This document shows, piece after piece, positions 18,694-28,900 of a DNA stretch of 50,731 bases. The notes under the pieces are model-generated. The model ran no database searches. It saw only the letters and a list, made by a program, of their open reading frames with translations, and was not told where the DNA came from. The position numbers were made by a program, and so were the translations under genes. Source of the DNA: Bacteroidales bacterium UBA1680 (GTDB taxonomy: Bacteria; Bacteroidota; Bacteroidia; Bacteroidales; UBA932); NCBI GenBank assembly GCA_002320605.1, contig DCKG01000014.1, positions 1 through 50,731 of the forward strand, given 5' to 3'. How positions within the stretch are numbered: position 1 is the first letter of the stretch; the number at the start of each line of letters is the position of its first letter.

Positions 18694-19785
18694 ATGAGAA
18701 ATATTAGGAATATATTTTTTGCTTGTTTTGCCTTTTTCCTGGCTGGATGCAGCCAGAAGGCAGATTTTGTAACGATGCTAGTCGGCACTTACTCCACTTC
18801 GGAGAGCAACGGCATCTATGCCTACCGCTTCGACCAAGAGAACTGCCGGGCAGACTCTTCATTCGTCGGGCACGCCGAGTTGCCAGAGGCATCATATCTC
18901 GCTGTCAATCAGGCGACAGGGACAATCTACGCAGTCAGCGAATTAGATTCTGCGAAATCTTTCGTCTCCGCCCTTTCATTCGACAAGGAAAATCTCAGCT
19001 TTAAGAATATGGGGAAGGCTGCCACAGAAGGCTCTCCTTGCTACGTTTCCACCAATGAAGCGATCGCAGTGACGGCAAATTACGGCGGAGGCTCGATTTC
19101 TTCGTTCAGGATAGGCGAAGAGGGGACGCTCTACGACACAATCCCACACCAGCATATTCTCGGGCACATAGGAGGTCCCGACATCAGCAGACAGGAGGAG
19201 CCACACGTTCATTGCGCCATATTCACTCCGGACGGGAAGTACCTGCTTGCCAGCGACTTCAGCGCCGATGCCATAATGTCTTTCAAAGTGGAGAAAGACA
19301 GCCTCATTGAATATGCCACCGCAAAACTGAACCCCGACTATGGCCCTCGACACATAATATTCAAAGGTAGCGACAGAGCCTACGTCATAGGCGAATTATC
19401 AGGCGACATAACCGTCTGCGAATATTCCGATGGCATCCTTACCCCTATCCAAGTGATAGACAATGACCCGGCGCAGGCCCGTGGCAGCGCAGACATCAAG
19501 ATAACCCCAGACGGGAGATTCCTCTATGCCAGCAACAGGCTGAAGAATGATGGGGTGGGAATATACCGTATCGAGCCTGACGGCAAGCTTTCTTCCGCAG
19601 GCTACCAGCTTACCGGACCGCACCCTCGCAACATCTGCATTACTCCGAATGGAAAATTCCTGCTCGTCGCATGCAGGGATTCCAACCTCATAGAGACATA
19701 CGAGATAAACCCAAAGACCGGGAAACTGACGAAAAAAGGTCGTGGAATACATCTCCCACGACCAGTCTGCATAGTATTTTGCTGA
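18694..19785 (+). CDS. Lactonase family lipoprotein (6-phosphogluconolactonase-like beta-propeller)
   Basis: This is a seven-bladed-propeller lactonase of the Pgl/YbhE family, which in E. coli hydrolyses 6-phosphogluconolactone. Motifs include 'LVGTYSTSESNGIYAYRFD', 'NYGGGSISSF', 'EPHVHCAIFTPDGKYLLASDF', 'GPRHIIF' and 'GPHPRNICITPNGKFLLVACRDSN'. A frame opens at TTG 18685, but that codon lies within a -7 promoter element (18680-18687). The ATG at 18694 gives the lipoprotein signal MRNIRNIFFACFAFFLAGC, so I choose it. Lipidation suggests an envelope location, where the substrate may not be the pentose-pathway lactone. Confidence 0.88.
   Translation: MRNIRNIFFACFAFFLAGCSQKADFVTMLVGTYSTSESNGIYAYRFDQENCRADSSFVGHAELPEASYLAVNQATGTIYAVSELDSAKSFVSALSFDKENLSFKNMGKAATEGSPCYVSTNEAIAVTANYGGGSISSFRIGEEGTLYDTIPHQHILGHIGGPDISRQEEPHVHCAIFTPDGKYLLASDFSADAIMSFKVEKDSLIEYATAKLNPDYGPRHIIFKGSDRAYVIGELSGDITVCEYSDGILTPIQVIDNDPAQARGSADIKITPDGRFLYASNRLKNDGVGIYRIEPDGKLSSAGYQLTGPHPRNICITPNGKFLLVACRDSNLIETYEINPKTGKLTKKGRGIHLPRPVCIVFC
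19733..19763 (-). terminator. Rho-independent terminator read leftward
   Basis: An 8-bp stem (GGTCGTGG/CCACGACC, loop of about 10) is followed on the minus strand by six Ts (plus-strand AAAAAA at 19733-19738). It lies inside the lactonase 3-prime end. It would stop leftward transcripts, which could only come from the MATE gene running antisense through the kinase gene. Confidence 0.5.
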
Positions 19786-19840
19786 CTTAAAACATAATGG
19801 CCGCAAAGTTAGAGAAATTTCGGTATTAACCATAAATTAC

Positions 19841-19848
19841 TAAATTTG
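19841..19848 (+). promoter_or_regulatory. -7 element of the choline-kinase-like gene
   Basis: TAAATTTG lies 18 bases before the ATG at 19866. Confidence 0.45.
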
Positions 19849-19865
19849 CAGCCATTCAAGACAGA

Positions 19866-20735
19866 ATGATCATGACAGACGTTGAGAAATACATCGTAGA
19901 GCGCTCAAACGAAATTCTGAACGCAAACGATGCTAAGCTGGTAAAGAGGTTGCTCGGCGGTATGAGCAACTATACATACGTTGTTGAATCGGAAGGGCAG
20001 AAATACACATTCAGGGTACCTGGCACGCATGCAGAAGTTTTCGTGAACAGAGATGACGAACTTGAATGCCTGAATGCCATCAAGCCCCTTGGCCTGAACA
20101 ACGAGACAATCTATTTTGACACCATCAGCGGTGACAAGATGGCTCTCTACATAGAGGGCACGATCCTCTCGGACACCGACATCGTTTCATATAATGATGT
20201 TTCAGTGAATGCTCTGAAAAAACTCCACGAGAGTGCCGTGCTGTTCAGGGACTACGACCCTTTCGGGAGGTTAGCCAACTACGAGGCACTCTGCAAGGAA
20301 CAAGACTTCGGGCACCCTCATGAATATATTGACTTGAAAAGACGGCTCCTTGAGGTAAGGGAATCACTTCCTGCCGTGAAGCACGTTCCTTGCCATTGCG
20401 ACTACCAGCCCACCAACCTCGTGTTCGACGGCGAGAAGTTGTTCGTCCTAGACTGGGAATATGCCGGCATGAACGATCCTTTCTACGACATCGCATGCTA
20501 CGGCAATGTGGGATTAGACAAGGCTCTGTCGCTTCTGGAGGCGTATGTGGGACACGAACCTACCGCCGAGGAGCTTCGCAGGCTTTACTACCACAGGGCA
20601 TTCCAGTGCCTGCAGTGGTACAATGTCGCCATTTACAAGGACAAGGTCGGCCTGAGCGAAGAACTGAAGATGGATTTTGCAAACGTCGCTGACTTCTTCA
20701 TGGGCGGAGCAAAGGACTTGCTTTCCAAGTGCTAA
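19866..20735 (+). CDS. Choline/ethanolamine kinase-like phosphotransferase (LicA/APH fold)
   Basis: This 289-residue kinase has the aminoglycoside-phosphotransferase/choline-kinase fold. 'LLGGMSNYTYVV...KYTFRVPG' is the nucleotide-binding start, 'CHCDYQPTNLVF' the catalytic Brenner loop and 'LFVLDWEYAGMNDPFYDIACYGN' the metal-binding DWE motif. 'GGMSNxTY' and the WEYAGxNDPxYDIA form are typical of LicA-type choline kinases. Its likely substrate is therefore choline or a related amino alcohol or sugar rather than an antibiotic. No licC or licD genes are adjacent. The start could also be Met3 (19872). It overlaps the convergent MATE gene by 4 bases. Confidence 0.8.
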   Translation: MIMTDVEKYIVERSNEILNANDAKLVKRLLGGMSNYTYVVESEGQKYTFRVPGTHAEVFVNRDDELECLNAIKPLGLNNETIYFDTISGDKMALYIEGTILSDTDIVSYNDVSVNALKKLHESAVLFRDYDPFGRLANYEALCKEQDFGHPHEYIDLKRRLLEVRESLPAVKHVPCHCDYQPTNLVFDGEKLFVLDWEYAGMNDPFYDIACYGNVGLDKALSLLEAYVGHEPTAEELRRLYYHRAFQCLQWYNVAIYKDKVGLSEELKMDFANVADFFMGGAKDLLSKC

Positions 20736-22072
20736 CTGATGCTCCGAAAATAATGCGTGATCAGCGGGACGGCGACGATGAAAGACAGCACGTCCGCCAC
20801 TGCCTGGCACATCTCCACCCCGAGGAGCCCGAAATATTTTGGCAGAATTAATATTAATGGTATAAAGAATATGCCGTTCCTGCAAGCGGCGAGTAAGTTC
20901 GCGGCAATGCTGCGTCCGCTTGTCTGCAAAGCCATGTTACTGATGGTTATCACGCACGCGAAAATAAACGTGATGATCTGCCAGCGCAGAGCTGCCGCCC
21001 CCACGCTGACCACCTCAGGATCGTGCCGCAGCACATCCACTATTTTGTCGGCATAGATGAACCCCAGCGCTCCGCACGCAAGCAGGAAAGCAGATCCGAT
21101 TTCAATGCTGAAGAAATAGCCTTTGCGAACCCTGTCGTAGAGCTTCGCCCCATAATTAAAACCGCACATTGGCTGGAATCCCTGGCCGATGCCGATGATG
21201 ATAGAGAATATCACGAAAGTTATCCTGGTCACTATAGACATGCCAGCGATGGCAGCGTCGCCATAAACGCCGGCTGCTATATTCAATAGCAAGGTAGAGA
21301 CGCTTGCCAGCCCCTGCCGGGACAGCGACGGAGTTCCCCCCTTGAACATCTCGAAATGATATTTCCGGGAAAACGACACATTCTTAAGGCTCAGCCGTAT
21401 GTTTCCTCCCCTGAAGGTCATCAGCACCAGGATGACGAAACTGACGATCTGCCCTATGACAGTCCCTATGGCAGCTCCCTTCACACCCATATTCAGAGAG
21501 AAAGCGAATATCGGCACCAGAGCGACATTCAATATGGCCCCGACTATAATTCCTATCATGGCATACATCGCATTCCCTTGGAACCTTATCTGATTATTCA
21601 GGGTCATGGTCGCCGTCATGAAAGGAGCGCCAACAAGTATATATTTCATGAAATCCTTCGTGTCCTGAAGAATGGTGGGAGTGGAGCCAAGGCCGATGGA
21701 CAACGGCTCCAGGAATATTTCACCAAGCAGAAAAATCAGGAAGCCGAAGCCTAGGGAGGTAAAAAATGCCGTAGATGCCATTACTCCCGCATCTTCTGTT
21801 TCCTTAGAACCCAGTTTCCTGGAAATGTACGTGCCGGACCCCTGTCCGAAATAGAATCCGAAAGCCTGCACTACAGACATGACCGGAAACACGATTCCAA
21901 CGGCGGCAGTAGCCTGGGTGCTTATCCTTCCGACGTAGAACGTGTCAACGATGTTGTAGATGCTCGTCACGAGCATGCTGATGATGGTCGGCACAGCCAT
22001 AGTGAGAATGACCTTGCCCACTGGCGCAGTCGTCAGAAATACGTAGTTGTCTCTATGAGATGGCATTTTCAT
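20732..22072 (-). CDS. MATE family efflux transporter
   Basis: This is a polytopic multidrug/toxin extrusion protein of 446 residues with about 12 membrane segments, the usual length. The N-terminus 'APVGKVILTMAVPTIISMLVTSIYNIVDTFYVGRI' and the second-half repeat 'GGTPSLSRQGLASVSTLLLNIAAGVYGDAAIAGMSIVTRI' followed by 'IGQGFQPMCGFNYGAK' are diagnostic. It should export a cationic or organic compound by Na+ or H+ antiport. The substrate is unknown. A -7 element (TATATTTG, minus strand 22087-22094) lies 15 bases before the ATG, so the leader is very short. Confidence 0.93.
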   Translation of the reverse strand: MKMPSHRDNYVFLTTAPVGKVILTMAVPTIISMLVTSIYNIVDTFYVGRISTQATAAVGIVFPVMSVVQAFGFYFGQGSGTYISRKLGSKETEDAGVMASTAFFTSLGFGFLIFLLGEIFLEPLSIGLGSTPTILQDTKDFMKYILVGAPFMTATMTLNNQIRFQGNAMYAMIGIIVGAILNVALVPIFAFSLNMGVKGAAIGTVIGQIVSFVILVLMTFRGGNIRLSLKNVSFSRKYHFEMFKGGTPSLSRQGLASVSTLLLNIAAGVYGDAAIAGMSIVTRITFVIFSIIIGIGQGFQPMCGFNYGAKLYDRVRKGYFFSIEIGSAFLLACGALGFIYADKIVDVLRHDPEVVSVGAAALRWQIITFIFACVITISNMALQTSGRSIAANLLAACRNGIFFIPLILILPKYFGLLGVEMCQAVADVLSFIVAVPLITHYFRSIS

Positions 22073-22079
22073 TTAATGC

Positions 22080-22114
22080 TTGACTGCAAATATAAAAAGT
22101 AAATCTTATCTTTG
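22080..22114 (+). promoter_or_regulatory. Overlapping divergent promoters (MATE leftward, transporter rightward)
   Basis: On the plus strand TTGAC (22080-22084) and TATCTTTG (22107-22114) fit the -33 and -7 elements with slightly long spacing. On the minus strand TATATTTG lies at 22087-22094. The two promoters occupy the same 35 bases, so polymerase binding may be mutually exclusive. Confidence 0.55.
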
Positions 22115-22136
22115 CACCGAAATTAGAAATCAAAAT

Positions 22137-23807
22137 ATGGCTGATCTGTTTCTTGGTACGGGAATCGCTCACACGCTGCTGTTGTTCGCAGTCGTAATCA
22201 TGTCTGGCCTCTGGCTGGGAAGATACAAAGTCAAGGGAGTATCCCTTGGCACGACTTGGATACTATTCGTAGGAATATTATTGAGTCATTTGGGGTTCAA
22301 ATCCGACCCTACGGTGCTTTCTTTCATGAAAGACTTCGGACTCATTCTATTTGTGTTTTCCATCGGACTCCAGGTTGGTCCAGGTTTCTTCAGCTCATTC
22401 AAGAAAGGCGGAGTGCAGATGAACGTGCTGGCCGTCCTGCTAGTTCTATTAGCCGTTGGCGTGACAGTTGCCATTCAGGCCATCACTAAAGAAGACCTCC
22501 CTACGATGGTAGGCGTTATGTCTGGTGCAGTCACGAACACTCCTGGCCTTGGAGCGGCTCAGCAGACCGTCTCGGACATTTCCGGAGCGGAAACCGGCAC
22601 TCCCATCGCTGGTACAATGGCATCTGCTTACGCCGTTGCCTACCCTATCGGAGTTCTCGGCGTCATATTCCTGCTAATTTTTGCTAAAGGCATATTCAAG
22701 ATAGATCTCGACAAAGAAAAGAAATCGATTGAGCAAGATGACGAAGCGATTGAGGAGAAAGCTCGCAGAATGCACTGCGAGGTAACAAACCCAGCGATTT
22801 TCGGAAAGTCTCTCAGCGAGGTCACATCGAATTTCAATAAGAATTTCGTCGTGTCCAGAATGATGAGAAATGGAGAAATCTTCGTGCCAAAGAGAGACAC
22901 CGTGCTTGAGCAAGGCGATAAGCTTCTGCTCGTCACGAAAGAGTCCGAAGTTGAAAGCTTGCGTATCGTGTTCGGTTCAGAAATACCTATGCATCAGTCC
23001 GACTGGATGAAAATGGATGAACACCTTATCACCAGAAGAATCAGCGTCACCAAACAGTCTCTCACCGGGAAGAAACTCAAGAGCTTGATGATTCGTTCCA
23101 ATTTCAATGTCTCAGTGACTAGAATAATCAGGGCGGGAATCGAGCTCGTGGCAAATGGCAATCTGCTTCTGCAATTCGGTGATGTCCTGCAAGTAGTAGG
23201 CACGGAAGACGACATCAATGCAGTCGCAAAGCTGGTCGGGAACAGACCCGAATCCCTATCCCACCCTAATCTGGTGCCTTTCTTCTTCGGAATTGCCTTA
23301 GGCATCATCCTAGGCATGATTCCTATCACATTCCCTGGGATACCGCAGCCAATCAAGCTAGGGCTCGCAGGAGGCACGCTCATCATCGCCATACTGCTTG
23401 GCTACTTCGGACCAAGGCTCAGGATTACGACATATACCACGATGAGCGCCAACATGATGCTCAGGGAGTTAGGAATCTCTTTCTTCCTTGCGGCCGTCGG
23501 CCTAGGAGCCGGAGACAACTTCGTGAGCTCGATCGTGAACGGAGGCTACTGGTGGATACTTTATGGAGCGCTCATCACTCTTATTCCGATAGCTTTGATC
23601 ATATTCATCAGCAAGGTATTCTTCAAGCTGAATTTCTATAAGATCTGCGGCCTTGTTTCCGGCGGCACTACGGACCCGGCAGTGCTCGCATTCGCACAAG
23701 ATGCTTACGGAACAGACTACACTTCCGTGAATTACGCTACCGTCTACCCTCTCACGATGTTCATGAGGGTTCTTGTGGCGCAACTAATGATAATGCTGGC
23801 CCTTTGA
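22137..23807 (+). CDS. AspT/YidE-type transporter with two TrkA-C domains
   Basis: This 556-residue protein belongs to the aspartate:alanine exchanger family. It has membrane blocks at about residues 1-190 and 380-556 and, between them, two RCK_C/TrkA_C domains ('NPAIFGKSLSEVTSNFNKNFVVSRMMRNGEIFVPKRDTVLEQGDKLLLV' and 'SLTGKKLKSLMIRSNFNVSVTRIIRAG..L...GNLLLQFGDVLQVVG'). Duplication motifs 'GAVTNTPGLGAAQQ' and 'GGTTDPAVLAFAQD' are the substrate-path signatures. The frame extends to 22080, but the promoter at 22107-22114 and the sequence MADLFLGTGIAHTLL place the start at 22137. Substrates in this family are dicarboxylates or amino acids. The exact one is unknown. Confidence 0.88.
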   Translation: MADLFLGTGIAHTLLLFAVVIMSGLWLGRYKVKGVSLGTTWILFVGILLSHLGFKSDPTVLSFMKDFGLILFVFSIGLQVGPGFFSSFKKGGVQMNVLAVLLVLLAVGVTVAIQAITKEDLPTMVGVMSGAVTNTPGLGAAQQTVSDISGAETGTPIAGTMASAYAVAYPIGVLGVIFLLIFAKGIFKIDLDKEKKSIEQDDEAIEEKARRMHCEVTNPAIFGKSLSEVTSNFNKNFVVSRMMRNGEIFVPKRDTVLEQGDKLLLVTKESEVESLRIVFGSEIPMHQSDWMKMDEHLITRRISVTKQSLTGKKLKSLMIRSNFNVSVTRIIRAGIELVANGNLLLQFGDVLQVVGTEDDINAVAKLVGNRPESLSHPNLVPFFFGIALGIILGMIPITFPGIPQPIKLGLAGGTLIIAILLGYFGPRLRITTYTTMSANMMLRELGISFFLAAVGLGAGDNFVSSIVNGGYWWILYGALITLIPIALIIFISKVFFKLNFYKICGLVSGGTTDPAVLAFAQDAYGTDYTSVNYATVYPLTMFMRVLVAQLMIMLAL

Positions 23808-23810
23808 GGC

Positions 23811-24470
23811 CTAGACTGACAAATAACTCAACAGGAGTTTCCTGACATTATCGGAGATTCGCTTGTGGGCGTCCGTCGCATTTTCCAGCATCTCTGCCAG
23901 ATTCTTATATTTGATAAGCGCCTTCACGTCCTCCACATTCTGGAATATGAAGCCGATATAGTCTTCGTAGGCATCGTCTGCCGCATGTTCCAGCTCCGTG
24001 ACGCGATCGCAGCCCAAAGTGAGTGATGCGATATTATTCTTGATATTGGACAGCAGCGGGATCATATCATGCAGCGCCAAGGACTGAGAATTAGCCATGT
24101 GAGCAAGATCCTCCAGTTGAGGGTCAAGTTTTTCAGGATTATAGATGAGCAAGGCCTTAGAAGTATCCTTGATGACGTCTAGGCAATCATCCATCGCCAT
24201 TGCGACTGCCTGAATATCCAGGCTATTCACTTGCGTCATGAGGCTTCCCGAAAGCTGCTCGTGAATCTCATTCAGCAGGGCATCTCCCTGGGCCTCACAA
24301 GCCTTGATCTGTCGTTCTTTACTCTGCCACACTTCCGCATCTGTGGTCATGAACATCTCAAGGAGCAGCGTAGATGTCCTGCATATGAAATCGGTCTGCT
24401 GCTCGAGAATGTGGACATAGTCCTTTTCCCTTTGATGGAACAGCCTATAAATATTTTTATATACACCCAT
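23811..24470 (-). CDS. DUF47 / PhoU-like phosphate-transport accessory protein
   Basis: This 219-residue all-helical protein has the DUF47 (PhoU_div) pattern: 'EQQTDFICRTSTLLLEMF', 'IKACEAQGDALLNEIHEQLSGSLMTQVNSLDIQAVAMAMDDCLDVIKDTSKAL', 'ITELEHAADDAYEDYI' and 'KNLAEMLENATDAHKRISDNVRKLL'. Family members usually partner with PiT-type phosphate permeases and bind metals through E/D-rich helices. No permease gene is adjacent here. It ends 3 bases from the convergent transporter gene. Confidence 0.82.
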   Translation of the reverse strand: MGVYKNIYRLFHQREKDYVHILEQQTDFICRTSTLLLEMFMTTDAEVWQSKERQIKACEAQGDALLNEIHEQLSGSLMTQVNSLDIQAVAMAMDDCLDVIKDTSKALLIYNPEKLDPQLEDLAHMANSQSLALHDMIPLLSNIKNNIASLTLGCDRVTELEHAADDAYEDYIGFIFQNVEDVKALIKYKNLAEMLENATDAHKRISDNVRKLLLSYLSV

Positions 24471-24929
24471 AAAAAATGATTTGGGGACCAGAATATTTTT
24501 ACTCTGACTTCAATAATTTTAATGTGGCTTTAAAGAAAGGCAAAAAATATAAAGAAACAAAAAAAATCTGCTTTAAATTCTTTGCAATCCTAGGAATATG
24601 CCATTTCGAGACCTAAATTCGCATCAGATACTTTAAGCCAACCCGACTATGAAGCCGCCCTTCATTCTCACACTACTGGGTTTTCATCTTATCAATGATC
24701 AGTCAATACGCCCGTGACGGGCGCAGCCAGACAACATCTTCAAACTACAACTTACAGAAGGACGGCTGTCGGGTTATCATCATTTTAATACGTATCCCAA
24801 TCAAGCCGAAGAATATGGCGATGCAAAGGTGTCGTATACAAGATAATCACATTTTCCACAAAATTTTCAACTGGAAGGGGGGACCATCCTTTAAACTTTC
24901 GTGTCTTAAGTATGTAAATTGTTTCAAAC
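24471..24929. other. Intergenic region upstream of the glycan locus
   Basis: No convincing gene is present, and in particular no ECF sigma gene, which would be expected directly before fecR. A 7-bp hairpin (CGCCCGT-g-ACGGGCG) lies near 24708-24722. A polypurine run (GGAAGGGGGGA) lies about 45 bases before the fecR start. The promoter presumably lies in the last 60 bases but matches no consensus I can name. Confidence 0.45.
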
Positions 24930-25901
24930 ATGAATTTATACCTGCTCATCCGCTACTTCGCCTGCAGAACAACGCCGCAGGAGGAGAATCTCGTCAGAAC
25001 CTGGCTCCTTGACGACAAGGACGGTAGCCGTGCCAATCTTTTCAGGGAGGCTCACCTGATGTTCGAGGGAATGGTTCTCTACACCGAAGAGGCAAAACGG
25101 CTTTCAGCCCGGACACAAGAGCCGGAAGGATTGCGCCCTGCTTGGAAAAGAGTAGGCATTGCCATTTTGCGCGCAGCGGTGATTGTCGCCGTGGCCTTCG
25201 GAGCCGCATTCTTAGGGAAACGCACCACGATCGATACATTGGCATCAAACGCTGAGACCTTACGTGTCCCTGCCGGAGAGAGAATGGATATCGTCCTTAC
25301 CGACGGTACGCATCTCTGGATGAATTCTGGTACAGAAGTGGAGATCCCTGTCATATTCTCCAGAAACAATAGAAATATTAAGGTCAATGAGGGAGAGGTT
25401 CTGCTTGATGTTGCCAAGGATGAGAGGAAACCTTTCTACGTTGAAACCTGGGCTGGAAAAGTCAAGGTCATCGGAACTAGGTTCGAGGTTACGGCGGACT
25501 CAGATGACAATGAATTCACGGCCTCTCTGATCCGCGGCTCAATCGAAGTGACTTCAGCATCAGACCCGTCTCAGTCACGTATCCTTGTGCCGGGAGAAAT
25601 CGCACGGTATGAGAACGGCTCACTCGTTGTGAACCAAATCAGGGATATGTCGGCTGTCGGCTGCTGGTCCGAAGGTATCATAGATGTGTCGTCCCTGCCG
25701 TTCGATGAATTGATGAAAAAATTCGAGAAGGCTTTCAACGTGAAGATTGAAATTGAGAGAGAAAGCCTTCCTGTAATAACTTATACAAGAGGAAAAATCA
25801 GAGTTTCGGACGGCATCGAACATGCGATGTCTGTGCTCCAGCTCGCTTCGAACTTCGAATACGAATATGACATTGAAAGTGCCACGATACACGTGAAGTA
25901 G
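24930..25901 (+). CDS. FecR-family anti-sigma factor
   Basis: This 323-residue FecR homologue has a cytoplasmic sigma-binding N-terminus (about 1-68), one membrane segment (VGIAILRAAVIVAVAFGAAFLG, about 70-92) and a periplasmic FecR domain ('LRVPAGERMDIVLTDGTHLWMNSGTEVEIPV', 'GEVLLDVAKDERKPFYVET', 'VIGTRFEVTA') plus the C-terminal DUF4974-like region. In this family it relays substrate occupancy of the transducing SusC to an ECF sigma factor. It sits 63 bases before that SusC. Its expected sigma partner is not upstream but 11 kb downstream at 36359. Confidence 0.9.
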   Translation: MNLYLLIRYFACRTTPQEENLVRTWLLDDKDGSRANLFREAHLMFEGMVLYTEEAKRLSARTQEPEGLRPAWKRVGIAILRAAVIVAVAFGAAFLGKRTTIDTLASNAETLRVPAGERMDIVLTDGTHLWMNSGTEVEIPVIFSRNNRNIKVNEGEVLLDVAKDERKPFYVETWAGKVKVIGTRFEVTADSDDNEFTASLIRGSIEVTSASDPSQSRILVPGEIARYENGSLVVNQIRDMSAVGCWSEGIIDVSSLPFDELMKKFEKAFNVKIEIERESLPVITYTRGKIRVSDGIEHAMSVLQLASNFEYEYDIESATIHVK

Positions 25902-25964
25902 CAACACAAGCTAATGACGCAGCCCATATGGCTGCACTATATTACCAATAACTAATTTAAAATC

Positions 25965-28900
25965 ATGAACAAAGGTCTATTACTTGCTTGTAGACTCGCT
26001 GTTCTGGCTTTCGTCCTGTGCATGATTCCGATGGTGGCGAGTGCACAGCGCATAACCCTCAAGGTGGAGAATGCCACCCTTGAGAGCGTGATTGACAAAG
26101 TGGAACAGCAGTCAAGGTATCTTTTCCTGAACGACCAGGTCGACTTGTCCAAAAGAGTGACTGTTGATGTGTCTGATCAGAGTCTTGAATCAGCATTGAC
26201 AAAGATTTTCGCGGGAACGAACGTCGACTGGAATATTCAGGGAACTAATGTTTACATTTCCAATAAGCCAGTCCATTCTTCCGTACCGCAAAAATCTGCG
26301 ACTGTTACCGGAACTGTGACGGACGCATATGGCCAGCCTGTGATTGGCGCGGCAATCTTTGTCAAGGGGACATCGAACGGAGCCAGCACTGATATGGATG
26401 GAAACTTCTCATTTGAACTGCAGGAAGGAGGCGAGAGAGGAGTACTTGAAGTTTCCTATCTCGGATACAAGACCCAGGAGTTCGCAATAGGCTCTCGGAG
26501 GGTGTTTAACGTGGTTCTCGAAGATGATACTATTCTGATGGAAGGCATCGTGGTTACTGCCCTCGGTATCAAACGTTCCGAGAAAGCCTTGTCCTACAAT
26601 GTGCAGAAAGTTAATTCCGAGGCCATTCTCGGCAATAAGGACGCCAACTTCGTAAACTCTCTGAACGGTAAGGTAGCGGGTCTCGTAATCAACGCATCTT
26701 CTTCCGGAGTCGGAGGATCGTCCAAAGTCGTGATGCGTGGTGAGAAATCCATCTCCAAGAGCTCAAACGCCCTTTATGTGATTGACGGCGTGCCTATGTT
26801 CAATGTCGCTAAAGAGGCAGGCACTGAGTTTTCCTCACAGGGAACAACCGATCCAGTGGCCGACATCAACCCTGAGGACATCGAGTCAATGAGTGTCCTC
26901 ACCGGCGCTGCAGCTGCCGCCCTCTACGGTTCGTCAGCTGCCAACGGTGCGATTGTAATTACCACCAAGAAGGGCCAGCAAGGCAAGACTTCCGTGACAA
27001 TCTCAAGCAACACGGAAATGTACCGTCCATTCGTGCTGCCTCGTTTCCAGAACAGATACGGCACAGGCGACTACAATTCTCCAGAAGGTTCTGCAATACG
27101 CAGCTGGGGGAATCGTCTGAACGAGACCAATTATATGGGATATAACCCTCGCTCTGACTATTTCCAGCTCGGAGTCACTGGCACTGAATCGGCGTCCATC
27201 TCCACCGGAACTCAGAAAAACCAGACCTATCTCTCAGCAGCTGCCGTGAACTCAAGAGGAAATGTCCCGAACAATTCATACAATCGTTACAACTTTACAT
27301 TCCGCAATACGACAAGCTTCCTTGACGATAAGATGACTCTCGACGTCACAGCGAGCTACATCATGCAGAATGACCGCAACATGACCAACCAGGGTCTCTA
27401 CAACAACCCTGTTGTAGGAGCCTATCTTTTCCCTCGCGGAAACGACTGGAGCGACATTGAGATGTACGAGAGATATGACTCCTCAAGGTCAATCTACACA
27501 CAGTACTGGCCTGTAGGCGACGCCGGAATCACCATGCAGAACCCTTACTGGATCAATTACCGCAACCTGCGCATCAACAAGAAAGACCGCTATATGCTCG
27601 GGGCCGGCCTCTCATACAAGATTCTGGACTGGCTCACAGTTTCAGGCCGCGTACGCATCGACAACTCTACCAACAAATACACCGAGAAATTTTTTGCGAC
27701 GACAAACACCCAGCTCACCGAGCAGTCCAACAACGGTCTCTTCGGCATCGAGCAGTCAGAGGACAAACAGGTTTATGCTGACGCCCTCCTCGACATAAAC
27801 AAAACTTGGGACAACTGGAGTCTCCACGCCAATATCGGTGCTTCAGTATCGGATATGAGATATGACCTCCTCAAGAACAGAGGTCCCATTGCCGCTGACA
27901 ACATACCTAACGTGTTCAACCTCTTCACAATAGACCAAGCCAAACTGGTTAAGGCTCAGTCTGGATGGCGCGAGCAGACACAGTCTGTCTATGCTTCAGC
28001 CGAGGTCGGATTCAAGGGTGCTTATTACCTCACTCTCACCGGCAGAAATGACTGGCCATCTCAGCTTGCAGGTCCTCAGTCTGGTTCATCTTCATTCTTC
28101 TATCCTTCAGTGGGAGCTTCTGTAGTCCTCTCGCAGATTATTCCTAATATGCCAAAGAATCTGGAGTATCTGAAACTCAGGGCTTCATATGCGTCGGTGG
28201 GTTCCGCTTTCGAGCGATTCATCGCAAATCCTCTGCACACATGGCCGGAGAAAGGTTCAAGCTGGAATCAGCAAACTTCCTATCCGGTGAAAGACCTCAA
28301 ACCGGAGAGAACCAACTCCTGGGAGGCAGGTATCAGCATGCGTTTCCTCCAGTGGTTCAATCTTGAGGCCACCTACTACCACACCAACACCTTGAATCAG
28401 ACTATCTATCCTACAATCTCGTCAGGTTCGGGATATTCCAAGATTCCAATACAGTCAGGAAGCGTAGTCAACCAGGGACTCGAGCTTGCCCTCGGATTTG
28501 ACAAGACATGGGGAATCTTCAACTGGCAGAGCAATTACACATTCTCAATGAACCGCAACAAGATAAGATTCCTCACCAACTGCGTCAACCCTATGACCGG
28601 CGAGCCGATTGGTATCGGAACAATGACAATGGGTGGCCTCGGAAACGTTAAATTCCTCCTTAAGGAAGGCGGCTCCCTAGGTGACATCTATTCCCGCAGT
28701 GATCTCAAGCGTGACAGTAACAACGACATCTACGTTGATGAAAAGGGGAATATCGCAACCCAGACAATCGACAATGTGGATGATTACATCAAGCTAGGAA
28801 GCATTTCTCCTAAGGCCAACATGGCCTGGAGAAACGATTTTCGCATAGGCAACTTCAACCTTGGATTCATGCTCACAGCCCGTCTCGGTGGCGTAGTGTT

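Noticed and set aside
24695..25012. 105-residue frame before fecR that might have been the missing sigma gene
   Set aside because: It has no sigma region 2 or 4 motifs, overlaps the fecR start in another frame, and its composition is not protein-like.
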